64,000 nt of DNA from Rhodoferax sp. (GCA_008015235.1 SSFF01000005.1:1-64000), one strand, 5' to 3'; counted from the stretch's first letter, positions 1-8,676 are shown. Numbers and translations are program-made. The notes: generated by a model not told the origin, from the sequence alone.

Positions 1-234
1 GCTAAGAAAGCTGCTCCCGCTAAGAAAGCTGCTCCCGCTAAGAAAGCTGCTCCCGCTAAGAAAGCTGCTCCTGCAAAGAAAGCTGCTCCTGCAAAGAAAG
101 CTGCTCCTGCAAAGAAAGCTGCTCCTGCAAAGAAAGCTGCTCCTGCAAAGAAGGCTGCTCCTGCAAAGAAGGCTGCTCCTGCAAAGAAGGCTGCTCCTGC
201 AAAGAAAGCTGCTCCTGCAAAGAAAGCTGCCCCT
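1..234 (+). repeat. 13 tandem copies of an 18-bp unit coding AKKAAP
   Basis: Thirteen exact-length 18-bp units lie head to tail. Units 1-4 begin GCTAAG and the rest GCAAAG. Units 9-11 carry AAG GCT in place of AAA GCT, and the last unit ends GCC CCT. These blocks of shared variants are what unequal crossing-over or slippage leaves behind, so the copy number probably varies between strains. The array may extend left of the window. Confidence 0.95.
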
Positions 235-297
235 GCAGCACAAACAACGCTCAACCCGCAAGCTGCCTGGCCGTTTCCCACGGCCGCCAAGCCTTGA
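1..297 (+). CDS. Histone H1-like Lys/Ala/Pro-rich protein, C-terminal part
   Basis: The reading frame is open from base 1, so the N-terminus lies outside the window. What is visible is 13 tandem AKKAAP hexapeptides followed by a non-repetitive tail containing LNPQAAWPFP, ending at TGA 295-297. Basic Lys/Ala repeats of this kind are typical of bacterial histone H1-like (HctB/AlgP-like) DNA-binding proteins, and this aromatic tail is one I associate with their homologues in Comamonadaceae. The likely role is non-specific nucleoid binding, inferred from composition only. A hairpin terminator follows 25 bases after the stop. The opposite-strand frame that reads through the repeat is only a shadow. 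Confidence 0.75.
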   Translation, partial: AKKAAPAKKAAPAKKAAPAKKAAPAKKAAPAKKAAPAKKAAPAKKAAPAKKAAPAKKAAPAKKAAPAKKAAPAKKAAPAAQTTLNPQAAWPFPTAAKP

Positions 298-322
298 TAC
301 AGCGTTACCGCCCTTAAGGCCC

Positions 323-352
323 AACCCGACGCAGCATGCGCCGGGTTTTTTT
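323..352 (+). terminator. Rho-independent terminator of the histone-like gene
   Basis: A stem of AACCCG with CGGGTT, extended by an inner GC-rich part, is followed by seven T residues on the plus strand. It ends inside the stop codon of the convergent zinc-ribbon gene. Confidence 0.8.
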
Positions 353-1391
353 ATGGGTAAAACACCAAGAGTCGATAGCCTGTGACTTTGTCACTGGTGG
401 ATCCAGCGGCCTTCACCGCCACAGGGACCACCACCGCCAACTCTTCCCCCGGCCCCAAGGTTTCAGCCCGTGCACCATATTCCGCTGGCGCGAGCACGCG
501 TCGCAGCACCGACTGGTCCCGCAAGTCGGTCAGTGCCAGCTCGGCAGAAGGCAGTGCCAGCGGAACCAGTGCATTGTTTTTCAGGGAAAAAGACAGACGG
601 TACACATCGGCCTTGACCTTGATGAACGAGGAACTCTCGATCACGAGCGATTCAATCTGCCGCAGTGGCTGCACCTGGCACCCCACAGCCTGACACAGGA
701 CATTGAGCGCCGTTGCCAATACTGGCTCGGTGGCGGCAATCCGGTCGCGCTGCTGCACGACGATCTGCAGCAACAGCACCAATCCCAGCAGCGGCACCAA
801 AAGCAAATACAACCATTGCCACTTGCGTGAACCGGCGCGTGACGCACGCCTCAGAAACGAGGCCTGAACGATTTGTGCATTCTCGATGTCAGCGACCGGA
901 GGACTTTGTTCAAACCGTGGCGCAGCCTCCCCCGTGCTTTCCCGCAATGGCATCAAATCCACAACAGGTACGAGCCCAGACTCAACGGCACTATCCACAG
1001 GAAGAGCATCCCCCGCGGCATCCGCCACCATATCGGTCGCAAGCTCTTCCGCCCGATCATCCATCGCCACGCCCGGCAACTCCACCACAGGATCAGGAAC
1101 GACATGCACACCAACCGCCGACGCATCGATTTCGGTGCTCACGGGAGTCGGCATTCCTTTTTCGTCCGCGGGGGACGGATGCTCGACCTCGCGCGCAACC
1201 TGCGCCACAGTGTCGCCAGGGCTTGGGGGGGTATCAGGCAGCACCACGATATGGGGCTGCATCTGGGCCTGTGCATCGAAGACTTCATCGCACTGGCCGC
1301 ACCGTACCCAGCCTTCAGAAATCCGCAACTGATCAGGCACCACCTTGAACAGGGTGCTGCATGCGGGACAACGGGTCACAAGGCTAGTCAT
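351..1391 (-). CDS. Zinc-ribbon and DUF3426 membrane protein
   Basis: A protein of 346 residues. The N-terminus is an MJ0042-type zinc ribbon with CxxC pairs at Cys8/Cys11 and Cys31/Cys34. A long acidic, Pro/Ala-rich, low-complexity linker follows (about 45-185), then one membrane segment at about 193-214 preceded by Arg/Lys, then a C-terminal DUF3426 domain that should lie in the periplasm. The family is common in Betaproteobacteria downstream of prmA and its function is not known. The start is ATG, 44 bases after prmA. Probably co-transcribed with accB-accC-prmA. Confidence 0.85.
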   Translation of the reverse strand: MTSLVTRCPACSTLFKVVPDQLRISEGWVRCGQCDEVFDAQAQMQPHIVVLPDTPPSPGDTVAQVAREVEHPSPADEKGMPTPVSTEIDASAVGVHVVPDPVVELPGVAMDDRAEELATDMVADAAGDALPVDSAVESGLVPVVDLMPLRESTGEAAPRFEQSPPVADIENAQIVQASFLRRASRAGSRKWQWLYLLLVPLLGLVLLLQIVVQQRDRIAATEPVLATALNVLCQAVGCQVQPLRQIESLVIESSSFIKVKADVYRLSFSLKNNALVPLALPSAELALTDLRDQSVLRRVLAPAEYGARAETLGPGEELAVVVPVAVKAAGSTSDKVTGYRLLVFYP

Positions 1392-1435
1392 GGTGAAGAG
1401 ATTTTAGGGGCACATGACCAAGCCCAACGGCACAG

Positions 1436-2317
1436 TCAGAACTGCGCCGTCATCAGAATCCAGCCATCCTGGCTATCAGCAACCTGAAGCTTGCAATGGC
1501 TGGCATACGCATCCATCAACTCCTGCGCCTGTCGCTCCAAGATACCGGCCAACACCAAGGCACCACCGGGTTTGACATGGGAACACAGCAGTGGTGCCAG
1601 CACTTTCAGTGGCGTGGCCAGGATGTTGGCCACAACCACGTCGAACACACCCGACACGGTATCGACCTGCCCCGCATGAACGACAACTTCATTGGCTTGC
1701 GCATTCTGCTGCGTGGATTCAACCGCTGCATCGTCGATATCCACCCCCACGACCTCAGCGGCACCGAACTTTGCCGCGCCAATGGCCAAGATTCCAGACC
1801 CGCAACCGTAGTCAAGGACACGGCTGCCAGGGGTCGTATGGCGTGCAATCCACCCCAGGCACATGCGCGTGGTGGGATGGGTGCCCGTACCAAAGGCCAA
1901 GCCTGGGTCCAGGCGGATCACCTGCTGGGCCTGCGCCGGCGGCTCGTGCCAAGTTGGAACTATCCAGAACGTGGGCGTGATCTCTACTGGTGCAAACTGG
2001 CTTTGCGTCAATCGAACCCAGTCTTGGTCCGGTACCGCATCAATACCAAGCAGCTGGCAGTCCATGAAGAAGTCCTGGGCTTGCAGCAAAGCGGCAGCCT
2101 CGTCGGCCACTGCGCGGTCTTGGAACAAGCCGATGACGCGCGAGCGGTTCCAACCTTCCTTGGGTGCTGGCATGCCCGGCTCACCAAAGAGCGCCTGCTC
2201 AGCTTCGGTTTGCGCGTCCGCGTCCTCCACACTCACGCTGAGCGCATCGAGCGCATCCAACGCGTCGCTGAGGGATTCCACACTGCTTTCTGGGCACACC
2301 AGACGAAGTTCAAACAT
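1436..2317 (-). CDS. prmA: Ribosomal protein L11 methyltransferase
   Basis: PrmA trimethylates ribosomal protein L11 using S-adenosylmethionine. The protein of 293 residues has a variable N-terminal substrate-recognition domain and a C-terminal Rossmann methyltransferase. Motif I reads VLDYGCGSGILAIGA, followed by the acidic VDID loop and the NILA motif. The frame extends upstream only to an ATT, so the ATG at 2317 beginning MFELRLVCPE was taken. It lies 8 bases after the accC stop, which implies one transcript. The accC-prmA neighbourhood is usual in Betaproteobacteria. Confidence 0.95.
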   Translation of the reverse strand: MFELRLVCPESSVESLSDALDALDALSVSVEDADAQTEAEQALFGEPGMPAPKEGWNRSRVIGLFQDRAVADEAAALLQAQDFFMDCQLLGIDAVPDQDWVRLTQSQFAPVEITPTFWIVPTWHEPPAQAQQVIRLDPGLAFGTGTHPTTRMCLGWIARHTTPGSRVLDYGCGSGILAIGAAKFGAAEVVGVDIDDAAVESTQQNAQANEVVVHAGQVDTVSGVFDVVVANILATPLKVLAPLLCSHVKPGGALVLAGILERQAQELMDAYASHCKLQVADSQDGWILMTAQF

Positions 2318-2325
2318 GCGCGTGC

Positions 2326-3675
2326 CTATCGCTTGTGCTGTTCCAGCCAATGTTCCAGGTAGTGGATATTGGTACCACCGTCCATGAACTTGGCATCCAC
2401 CAACAGCTCCCTGTGCAAGGGAACATTGGTCTTGATGCCCTCTACCACCATCTCGGACAAAGCCGTGCGCATGCGTGCGAGCGCCTGTTCACGGGTGTCG
2501 CCGTGCACAATGATCTTGCCCACCATCGAATCGTAGTTGGGTGGAACAAAATAGTTGTTGTACACGTGCGAGTCAACCCGAACGCCAGGCCCCCCTGGCA
2601 TGTGCCACGCCGTGACACGCCCAGGTGAAGGCAGGAACGTGTAAGGGTCCTCGGCGTTCACACGGCACTCGATGGCATGGCCATGGACGTTGATCTGGCG
2701 CTGGGTGAAGGGGAGCTTCTCGCCTGCCGCTACCAAAATTTGGGTGCGGACAATGTCGATACCCGTCACCAGCTCCGTCACCGGATGTTCCACCTGCACG
2801 CGGGTGTTCATCTCGATGAAATAGAACTCACCGTCTTCATAAAGGAACTCGAAGGTGCCTGCGCCGCGGTAGCCAATTTTCTTGCAGGCGGCCACGCAAC
2901 GCTCGCCAATGCGCTCGATCAGTTTGCGGTTGATGCCCGGCGCAGGAGACTCCTCCAGAATTTTCTGGTGACGGCGCTGCATGGAGCAATCGCGCTCGCC
3001 CAGATAGACCGCGTTGCGGTGCTTGTCGGCCAGCACCTGGATTTCCACGTGGCGCGGGTTCTGCAGGAACTTTTCCATGTAGACCGCGGGATTGCCGAAT
3101 GCGGCCCCGGCTTCGGCCTTGGTCATAGTCACGGCGTTGATCAGGGCCGCTTCGGTATGCACTACCCGCATGCCGCGGCCACCACCGCCACCCGCCGCCT
3201 TGATGATGACCGGATAACCCACGGTCTTGGCAATGCGCTTGATCTGCACCGGATCGTCGGGCAGTTCGCCGTCCGAGCCTGGCACGCAGGGCACACCGGC
3301 GCGGATCATGGCCTGCTTGGCGGACACCTTGTCCCCCATGATGCGGATGGACTCGGGCGTCGGGCCGATGAACTGGAAGCCGCTCTTCTCCACGCGCTCG
3401 GCGAAATCGGCGTTTTCGCTCAGGAAACCGTAGCCGGGATGGATGGCTTCGGCATCGGTCACTTCGGCGGCCGAAATGATGGCCGGCATGTTGAGGTAGC
3501 TTTGTGCCGACGCCGCCGGGCCAATGCAGACGGCCTCTTCGGCCAGCTTCACGTATTTGGCATCGCGGTCGGCTTCGGAATACACCATGACCGCCTTGAT
3601 GCCGAGTTCGCGGCAGGCGCGCTGAATGCGCAAGGCAATCTCGCCACGGTTGGCGATGAGAATTTTTTTGAACAT
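2326..3675 (-). CDS. accC: Acetyl-CoA carboxylase, biotin carboxylase subunit
   Basis: AccC carboxylates the biotin of AccB using ATP and bicarbonate, the first half-reaction of fatty acid synthesis in the cytoplasm. At 449 residues it has the normal length. It begins [16 protein letters not shown], typical of the pre-ATP-grasp domain. The glycine-rich ATP-grasp loop GGGGGRGMR lies near residue 165, followed by the catalytic [14 protein letters not shown] stretch. It starts at ATG 13 bases after accB and is clearly in the same operon. Confidence 0.98.
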   Translation of the reverse strand: MFKKILIANRGEIALRIQRACRELGIKAVMVYSEADRDAKYVKLAEEAVCIGPAASAQSYLNMPAIISAAEVTDAEAIHPGYGFLSENADFAERVEKSGFQFIGPTPESIRIMGDKVSAKQAMIRAGVPCVPGSDGELPDDPVQIKRIAKTVGYPVIIKAAGGGGGRGMRVVHTEAALINAVTMTKAEAGAAFGNPAVYMEKFLQNPRHVEIQVLADKHRNAVYLGERDCSMQRRHQKILEESPAPGINRKLIERIGERCVAACKKIGYRGAGTFEFLYEDGEFYFIEMNTRVQVEHPVTELVTGIDIVRTQILVAAGEKLPFTQRQINVHGHAIECRVNAEDPYTFLPSPGRVTAWHMPGGPGVRVDSHVYNNYFVPPNYDSMVGKIIVHGDTREQALARMRTALSEMVVEGIKTNVPLHRELLVDAKFMDGGTNIHYLEHWLEQHKR

Positions 3676-3688
3676 GAGCCGCTGCGCC

Positions 3689-4153
3689 TTATTCGATCAC
3701 GAACATGGGTTGACCGAATTCGACGGCCTGGCCGTTCTCGCACAGGATCTTGGTAATAGTGCCTGCCTTATCGGCTTCAATCTCGTTGAGGATCTTCATC
3801 GCCTCAATGATGCAGATGGTGTCCCCTTCTTTCACCACCGAACCGACCTCGACAAACGCCTTGGCGCCAGGCGCAGACGAGCGGTAGAACGTACCCACCA
3901 TGGGAGACTTGACTGTGTGCCCTGCGGGTGCCGCCACCGGCTCGGCCACTGCCGCGGCAGCCGGTGCAGCAGCTGGCGCTGCCGCGGGTGCAGGGGCCTG
4001 GGCATAGGCCATGGCGGGTGCCGCGTAGGCCTGCACCTGTGCAACGCCACCCTTGACAATACGCACCTTGCCCTCCGCCTCCGTGATTTCCAGCTCGGAC
4101 ACATTGGATTCCGACACCAAGTCGATCAGGGTTTTCAGTTTACGCAGGTCCAT
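3689..4153 (-). CDS. accB: Biotin carboxyl carrier protein of acetyl-CoA carboxylase
   Basis: AccB carries CO2 on a biotin attached to lysine between the biotin carboxylase and the carboxyltransferase. The protein has 154 residues: an N-terminal helical part (1-35), an Ala/Pro-rich flexible linker (about 40-78) and a C-terminal biotinyl domain. The biotin-accepting lysine is in EAMKILNEI (about Lys120). It heads the accB-accC-prmA unit. A perfect inverted repeat lies 29-49 bases upstream of its ATG and may be an operator. I recall an aroQ gene beside accB in many relatives; none is present here. Confidence 0.98.
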   Translation of the reverse strand: MDLRKLKTLIDLVSESNVSELEITEAEGKVRIVKGGVAQVQAYAAPAMAYAQAPAPAAAPAAAPAAAAVAEPVAAPAGHTVKSPMVGTFYRSSAPGAKAFVEVGSVVKEGDTICIIEAMKILNEIEADKAGTITKILCENGQAVEFGQPMFVIE

Positions 4154-4181
4154 GGGATCTCCAACACAGATTCAAAAGGCG

Positions 4182-4202
4182 AAATGTACACCAAGTACAT
4201 TT
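4182..4202 (-). promoter_or_regulatory. Perfect 8-5-8 inverted repeat upstream of accB
   Basis: AAATGTAC and GTACATTT are separated by five bases, a perfect dyad ending 29 bases before the accB start. Its size and symmetry fit a dimeric repressor site, for example a TetR-type fatty-acid regulator with a GTACA/TGTAC core, but no regulator is identified. In the transcript it would also form an 8-bp stem-loop in the 5' leader. The rest of the gap 4154-4296 is AT-rich and should hold the accB promoter; I could not fix -35 and -10 boxes. Confidence 0.55.
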
Positions 4203-4296
4203 ATCTCACATTAATTGGCATCTAACTTTTGATTTTTGCCAACATCTTGCATGCGGATTTTCGTTTGCAGGACAGCAAACACCAGCCACAACGGGC

Positions 4297-4869
4297 TTAT
4301 TTTATCGCAGCCCACTGCCGCAAATTCTCATCAGAGACCCGTCCCAGCTTGCGCTGGGCGATGGCACCAGCCCCATTGACCACCACCGTGAAGGGCAGCC
4401 CTCCGGACACATTGCCCAGGATGCGCCCCAGCTCAGAGCCCCCCAGACCCGCCATGGCGACGGGGAATTCGAGTGGATTTTGCTTCAGAAACTTCTGGAC
4501 CATCTCGACACGATCGACCGCCAATCCCAACACTTGCCATCCATTTGCCTTATTTTGTTGAAAAAAAACATTGAGCATCGGCAACTCTTCTACACATGGT
4601 GGGCACCAGGTGGCCCAGAAATTAATCAGCAATGGCCTTCCCTGAAATTGCTGCACGTTGAGCGCTTTTCCTTGCGGATCAACCCAGGACGTAGCCCAAA
4701 AAGCAGCCAACTCCGCCGAAGGAGCCTCATTCTCCTGCAGGGGTGCCTCACGCCACCCTCGCCACCACAGGGCCGCACCAACAGCCGCAGCCGCACTGCC
4801 CAAGGCTGCGCCCACCAACCAACGGCGCTCCAGGCGTTGGGACGACTGGGCATCGGACTTGTCATTCAT
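4297..4869 (-). CDS. TlpA-family thiol:disulfide oxidoreductase
   Basis: A membrane-anchored thioredoxin-fold protein of 190 residues. An N-terminal signal anchor (about 16-35, with Arg/Arg before it) places the rest in the periplasm. The redox motif is WATWCPPC, with Cys89 and Cys92. Relatives reduce apocytochrome c or other periplasmic thiols; the substrate here is unknown. The frame is open further upstream, but the ATG at 4869 (MNDKSDAQ) overlaps the end of the preceding gene by 8 bases and matches the expected signal anchor position, so it was chosen. Confidence 0.85.
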   Translation of the reverse strand: MNDKSDAQSSQRLERRWLVGAALGSAAAAVGAALWWRGWREAPLQENEAPSAELAAFWATSWVDPQGKALNVQQFQGRPLLINFWATWCPPCVEELPMLNVFFQQNKANGWQVLGLAVDRVEMVQKFLKQNPLEFPVAMAGLGGSELGRILGNVSGGLPFTVVVNGAGAIAQRKLGRVSDENLRQWAAIK

Positions 4870-5458
4870 GGCTTTCCATCTCCAATAATTTCTGCAGGGC
4901 AGCCAGGCCACCCTGGGCGGTACGCCCTCGCGCATCCGGCACCAGACTGCCATGCTGCCCGCGGTAATCGCGCACGGACAAATGCAGCCCCACGTATTCT
5001 TGCAGGGGCGCGCACAGCACCTGGATGCTCAGCACGTCATAAGGGCGCCCTTGCGCGTCCCGCGCAATTTGCACTTCATAGCGCAACCCTTGATCAATTA
5101 GCGCCAACTCCACCAATTTGGGATCATCAACGTACAACTGCAGATGAATGTCACTCAAACGGGTCGCCGTCCCACGCCAGACCGCGCCGCCGAGTTGCGG
5201 CGAGAAGGCATCGAGTCGCCGCATCCAGACCAGTGCCAGTTCACGCAATGCGCGCAACTCCGCAGGCTGCGAATCCCCGTAAAAAAGCGCCAAGTATTCC
5301 ACCAAGGCATCTTCGATCTGGTCGTTGGATGGCAATGCACTGCGGCCGGGAAGCCCCATCTCCCGCAGCGCACGCTGCTTGGCCGGCCCATAGGCCAGGC
5401 CCTCCTGCGCGATCAGCCGCGCGCACACCTGTGCAATTTCTGCCTTCAACTCATCCAT
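4862..5458 (-). CDS. Conserved protein of unknown function beside mpl
   Basis: A soluble protein of 198 residues with no signal peptide or membrane segment. It is rich in Leu, Ala, Arg and Glu and probably mostly helical in the first half; a beta-rich second half (around YVDDPKLVELALID and GRPYDVLSIQVLC) follows. I do not recognise a catalytic motif. It overlaps the TlpA gene by 8 bases and starts only 32 bases from the divergent mpl, so the two promoters must overlap. In other Comamonadaceae a similar protein sits at the same place, as far as I recall, which suggests a link to cell-wall recycling or simple co-location. Confidence 0.7.
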   Translation of the reverse strand: MDELKAEIAQVCARLIAQEGLAYGPAKQRALREMGLPGRSALPSNDQIEDALVEYLALFYGDSQPAELRALRELALVWMRRLDAFSPQLGGAVWRGTATRLSDIHLQLYVDDPKLVELALIDQGLRYEVQIARDAQGRPYDVLSIQVLCAPLQEYVGLHLSVRDYRGQHGSLVPDARGRTAQGGLAALQKLLEMESHE

Positions 5459-5490
5459 GGGGCCGCATTGTGCACTGGCACAATAAGACC

Positions 5491-6882
5491 ATGCATATTC
5501 ACATTCTTGGCATCTGCGGCACCTTCATGGGTGGCCTGGCCGCCCTGGCACGAGAAGCTGGGCACAAAGTGACCGGCTGCGACGCTGGTGTCTACCCCCC
5601 GATGAGCGACCAACTGCGTGCACTGGGCATTGACCTGATTGAAGGCTTTGGGGCCGAGCAGGTGGCGCTGCAGCCCGACATGTACGTCATCGGTAACGTG
5701 GTCAGCCGCGCACGCCTGGCCGATGGCAGCCCGAAATTCCCGCTGATGGAAGCGATTCTGGATGCCGGTGCCCCCTACACCAGCGGCCCGCAGTGGCTGG
5801 CCGAGCACGTGTTGCAGGGCAAGCATGTGCTGGCCGTGGCCGGCACACACGGCAAGACCACCACCACGGCCATGCTGAGCTGGATATTGCAGGAGGCCGG
5901 GCTGGAGCCGGGTTTCCTGATCGGCGGCGTTCCAGTCAATTTCGGCGTGTCGGCCCGTCTTGGTGGCGGGCGCTACTTCGTGATCGAGGCCGACGAGTAC
6001 GACACCGCCTTCTTCGACAAGCGCAGCAAGTTCGTCCACTACCGCCCGCGCACCGCGGTGCTGAACAACCTGGAGTTCGACCACGCCGACATTTTTGACA
6101 ACCTGGCCGCCATCGAGCGCCAGTTCCACCACCTGGTACGCACTGTGCCCAGCAGCGGCCGCGTGGTCGTCAATGCGCTCGAAGAAAGCCTCACGCGTGT
6201 GCTGCACCAGGGCTGCTGGAGCGCAACCCGCAGTTTCGGCAGCGCCGTAGGGGACTTCCAGGCGGCGGGGGAACCCCATGACTTTGACGTACTGGTACAG
6301 AGCCAACCCGCCGGGCACGTCAACTGGGAGCTGGGCGGCGTGCACAACCAGCTCAATGCGCTGGCCGCCATCGCAGCCGCCGACCACGTGGGCGTACCCG
6401 TGGCCCAGGCTGCTGGAGCGCTGGCCGGTTTTGTGAACGTGAAACGGCGCATGGAAGTGCGCGGACAGGTGACACTGCCTGCGGGCGGAGCTGCTGTCAC
6501 GGTCTATGACGACTTTGCCCACCACCCGACCGCCATCCGCACCACCATCAACGGGCTGCGGCGCAGGGTCGGCCCCGGCGAGCGCATCCTGGCCATTTTC
6601 GAGCCACGCTCCAACACCATGAAGCTCGGCGCCATGAAGTCACAGCTGCCATGGAGCCTGGAAGAAGCCGACCTGGCCTTCTGCCACAGCGCCGGGCTCG
6701 ACTGGGACGCTGCCCTGGCACTGGCCCCCATGGGTGCGCGCGCCGCGGTGCACGCGCAGGTCGACACCTTGGTGCAGGCCATCGTCCACAGCGTGCAGCC
6801 GGGCGACCACCTGCTGTGCATGAGCAATGGCGGCTTTGCCGGCATCCACGGAAAATTGCTTCAGTCGCTACAAAATATGTAG
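5491..6882 (+). CDS. mpl: UDP-MurNAc:L-Ala-gamma-D-Glu-meso-DAP ligase (murein peptide recycling)
   Basis: Mpl reattaches recycled tripeptide to UDP-N-acetylmuramic acid in the cytoplasm, saving new synthesis by MurC, MurD and MurE. The protein has 463 residues. It begins MHIHILGICGTFMGG, has the Mur-ligase P-loop GTHGKTTTT and the later NLEFDHAD and DDFAHHPTAI motifs. The frame is open about 1 kb further upstream, across the opposite-strand genes, but ATG 5491 is the family start. The last residues (SLQNM) and the stop codon are made by a copy of the dispersed repeat at 6867-6920. Confidence 0.95.
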   Translation: MHIHILGICGTFMGGLAALAREAGHKVTGCDAGVYPPMSDQLRALGIDLIEGFGAEQVALQPDMYVIGNVVSRARLADGSPKFPLMEAILDAGAPYTSGPQWLAEHVLQGKHVLAVAGTHGKTTTTAMLSWILQEAGLEPGFLIGGVPVNFGVSARLGGGRYFVIEADEYDTAFFDKRSKFVHYRPRTAVLNNLEFDHADIFDNLAAIERQFHHLVRTVPSSGRVVVNALEESLTRVLHQGCWSATRSFGSAVGDFQAAGEPHDFDVLVQSQPAGHVNWELGGVHNQLNALAAIAAADHVGVPVAQAAGALAGFVNVKRRMEVRGQVTLPAGGAAVTVYDDFAHHPTAIRTTINGLRRRVGPGERILAIFEPRSNTMKLGAMKSQLPWSLEEADLAFCHSAGLDWDAALALAPMGARAAVHAQVDTLVQAIVHSVQPGDHLLCMSNGGFAGIHGKLLQSLQNM

Positions 6883-6920
6883 CTTCTTACGCTTATTTTG
6901 TGCGGGCCAAAGGCATATTT
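6867..6920 (+). repeat. Dispersed repeat copy 1, at the 3' end of mpl
   Basis: Starts GCTACAAAATATGTAGC, itself a 5-bp hairpin, with AGCT at element bases 15-18, ACGC at 23-26 and GCGGGC at 36-41, then CAAAGGC. It provides the mpl stop codon (TAG at element bases 14-16). Same orientation as mpl. Confidence 0.85.
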
Positions 6921-6985
6921 CATCCACAATACCGGCCGCCCACCATCTTGGTGCAGTGCAGTATTGCATACACAATTTGGGCGTA

Positions 6986-7012
6986 GGATGGCGGTACCTG
7001 AACGTACCATCC
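6986..7012 (+). other. Stem-loop upstream of the 155-residue gene
   Basis: GGATGG pairs with CCATCC and GTAC with GTAC around a CTGAAC loop, with a two-base bulge. It ends 16 bases before the next start codon, where no good ribosome binding site is visible. It could be a transcript structure or an operator; the function is unknown. The surrounding gap (6921-7028) otherwise shows nothing I can assign. Confidence 0.45.
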
Positions 7013-7028
7013 GCCCCGTTGCCAGACC

Positions 7029-7496
7029 ATGAAGTCTCCCGTCCTGCGCACCAGCCAATTCCAATCGACGGCGTTTTCGCCGCACGGTGAAGTGGCGCTG
7101 TGGTTTGAGGACCAGATCCTGTACTACGACGTCACCGGCCCCCTCAACACCGAGGTGATCGAGTGCCTAGCAGTGGCCCAGACCGAGTTCCTGAAGCGAA
7201 TCGAACCCCAGGGCCCCTGGGGCAGCATTGCGGTCTGCAAGATCAGTGCAGTGATGGGCCCCGAATGCCTGGCCCGCTATGGCGCCATGATGGCCACCCC
7301 GAAACCGGCGGGAAAAACGCCAGTGGCCACGGCCTTTGTCATGGGGCCGGATGTCGATGGCTACCGGCTGATGGCGCCGCTGTTTGCCAAGATCTATGCT
7401 GGCATCCAGCGCCCTTTCCTTACCGTGGAAACCCTCGAAGCGGGCCGCCAATGGGTCTGTGCGCAGATCGCCCAGGCCCAGAAGGCACAGACGTAA
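7029..7496 (+). CDS. Hypothetical protein, 155 residues
   Basis: Not recognised with certainty. The protein is soluble, has no signal peptide, and alternates predicted strands and helices (VALWFEDQILYYDVTGPLNTEVIE near residues 22-45). That is the look of a small single-domain alpha/beta protein; a STAS-like fold with LYYDVTGPLN as the first strands is possible but unproven. It starts at ATG 7029, 146 bases after mpl, and converges on aroG with a shared terminator in between. Codon use matches its neighbours, so it is a real gene. Confidence 0.7.
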   Translation: MKSPVLRTSQFQSTAFSPHGEVALWFEDQILYYDVTGPLNTEVIECLAVAQTEFLKRIEPQGPWGSIAVCKISAVMGPECLARYGAMMATPKPAGKTPVATAFVMGPDVDGYRLMAPLFAKIYAGIQRPFLTVETLEAGRQWVCAQIAQAQKAQT

Positions 7497-7523
7497 AAAA
7501 AAGGGGCACCAAGCGGCGCCCCT
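7495..7523 (-). terminator. Terminator of aroG, minus strand
   Basis: A 9-bp stem (AGGGGCACC with GGCGCCCCT, one mismatch) around the loop AAGC is followed, reading the minus strand, by eight T residues. It lies 22 bases after the aroG stop and abuts the stop of the convergent gene. Confidence 0.85.
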
Positions 7524-7545
7524 GCTTCACCGACGGCGCGGCCAA

Positions 7546-8676
7546 TCAGCCACGCTGGCGACGTGCCACCACAGCCTGCGAAAGCACCTCCAGCACCTCG
7601 GCCGAATCGTCCCAGCCCAGGCAGGCGTCGGTGATGCTCTTGCCGTACTCCAGCTTGGAAACATCGTCCTTGCCCGGTGTGAACTTCTGGGCCCCGGCAT
7701 GCAGGTGGCTTTCGACCATGACGCCGAACACCTTGTGCGAACCACCCTGGATTTGCGCGGCGATGTCGCGCGCCACGTCGAGCTGCTTTTCGTGCTGCTT
7801 GCTGCTGTTGGCATGGCTGCAGTCCACCATCAGCGTGGCGGGCAGCTTGGCCTTGACCAGCTCTGCACAGGCGGCGTCGACGCTGGCGGCGTCGTAGTTG
7901 GGCGCCTTGCCACCGCGCAGGATGACGTGGCAGTCTTTGTTGCCATTGGTCTGGACAATCGCCACCTGGCCATTCTTGTGCACCGACAGGAAATGGTGGC
8001 CACCGGCCGCGGCCTGGATGGCGTCGGTGGCGATCTTGATGTTGCCGTCGGTGCCGTTCTTGAAGCCAATGGGTGCCGACAGGCCAGATGCCAGCTCGCG
8101 GTGCACCTGGCTCTCGGTGGTGCGGGCCCCGATGGCGCCCCAGGAGATCAGGTCGGCAATGTACTGGGGCGAGATCACATCGAGGAATTCACTGGCGGCC
8201 GGCAGGCCGAGGCGGTTGATCTCGATCAGCAGCTGGCGCGCAATACGCAGGCCTTCGTCGATGCGGCAGCTCTCATCCAGGTAGGGGTCGTTGATCAGGC
8301 CCTTCCAGCCCACCGTGGTGCGCGGTTTCTCGAAATACACGCGCATCACGATTTCCAGCGTGTCGGCGTATTGCTCGCGCAAGTCCTTGAGGCGGCGTGC
8401 GTAATCGAGCGCAGCGGCCGGGTCGTGGATGGAGCACGGGCCGATGACCACCAGCAGGCGGTCGTCCTTCTTGGCCATGATGTTGTGGATGGTACGGCGC
8501 GTGGAGGTGATCAAGGCCTCGATGGCGGTGCCGCGGATCGGGAAAAAGCGGATCAGGTGCTCGGGAGGCGGCAACACGGTAATGTCCTTGATGCGTTCGT
8601 CATCGGTCTGGCTGGTACGGTCGGCGGGGTGGGCTTGGCCATACCAGGCAGGGGTGGCGTTCGTCTTGGCGTTCAT
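7546..8676 (-). CDS. aroG: 3-deoxy-7-phosphoheptulonate (DAHP) synthase, class I
   Basis: Catalyses condensation of phosphoenolpyruvate and erythrose 4-phosphate to DAHP, the first step towards Phe, Tyr and Trp. The protein of 376 residues is a class I (AroF/G/H type) enzyme: LLVVIGPCSIHDP, the FEKPRTTVGWKG substrate loop, GARTTESQVHRE and the metal-binding VDCSHANSSK are all present. The frame starts upstream at a TTG, but ATG 8676 has an AGGAG site seven bases before it. It is preceded by a leader peptide rich in Phe, Tyr and Trp and by an intrinsic terminator, so expression is very probably controlled by attenuation. Which amino acid inhibits the enzyme itself cannot be told from the sequence. 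Confidence 0.97.
   Translation of the reverse strand: MNAKTNATPAWYGQAHPADRTSQTDDERIKDITVLPPPEHLIRFFPIRGTAIEALITSTRRTIHNIMAKKDDRLLVVIGPCSIHDPAAALDYARRLKDLREQYADTLEIVMRVYFEKPRTTVGWKGLINDPYLDESCRIDEGLRIARQLLIEINRLGLPAASEFLDVISPQYIADLISWGAIGARTTESQVHRELASGLSAPIGFKNGTDGNIKIATDAIQAAAGGHHFLSVHKNGQVAIVQTNGNKDCHVILRGGKAPNYDAASVDAACAELVKAKLPATLMVDCSHANSSKQHEKQLDVARDIAAQIQGGSHKVFGVMVESHLHAGAQKFTPGKDDVSKLEYGKSITDACLGWDDSAEVLEVLSQAVVARRQRG

Noticed and set aside
1-234. CRISPR-like array
   Set aside because: Units are contiguous 18-bp coding repeats with no spacers.
2677-3756. Open frame of 359 codons antisense to accC
   Set aside because: The sense strand is unmistakably AccC; composition (His/Gly/Asp-rich) is typical of an antisense shadow.
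4480-5490. An N-terminal extension of mpl by 337 codons
   Set aside because: It would overlap two opposite-strand genes; the family start is ATG 5491.
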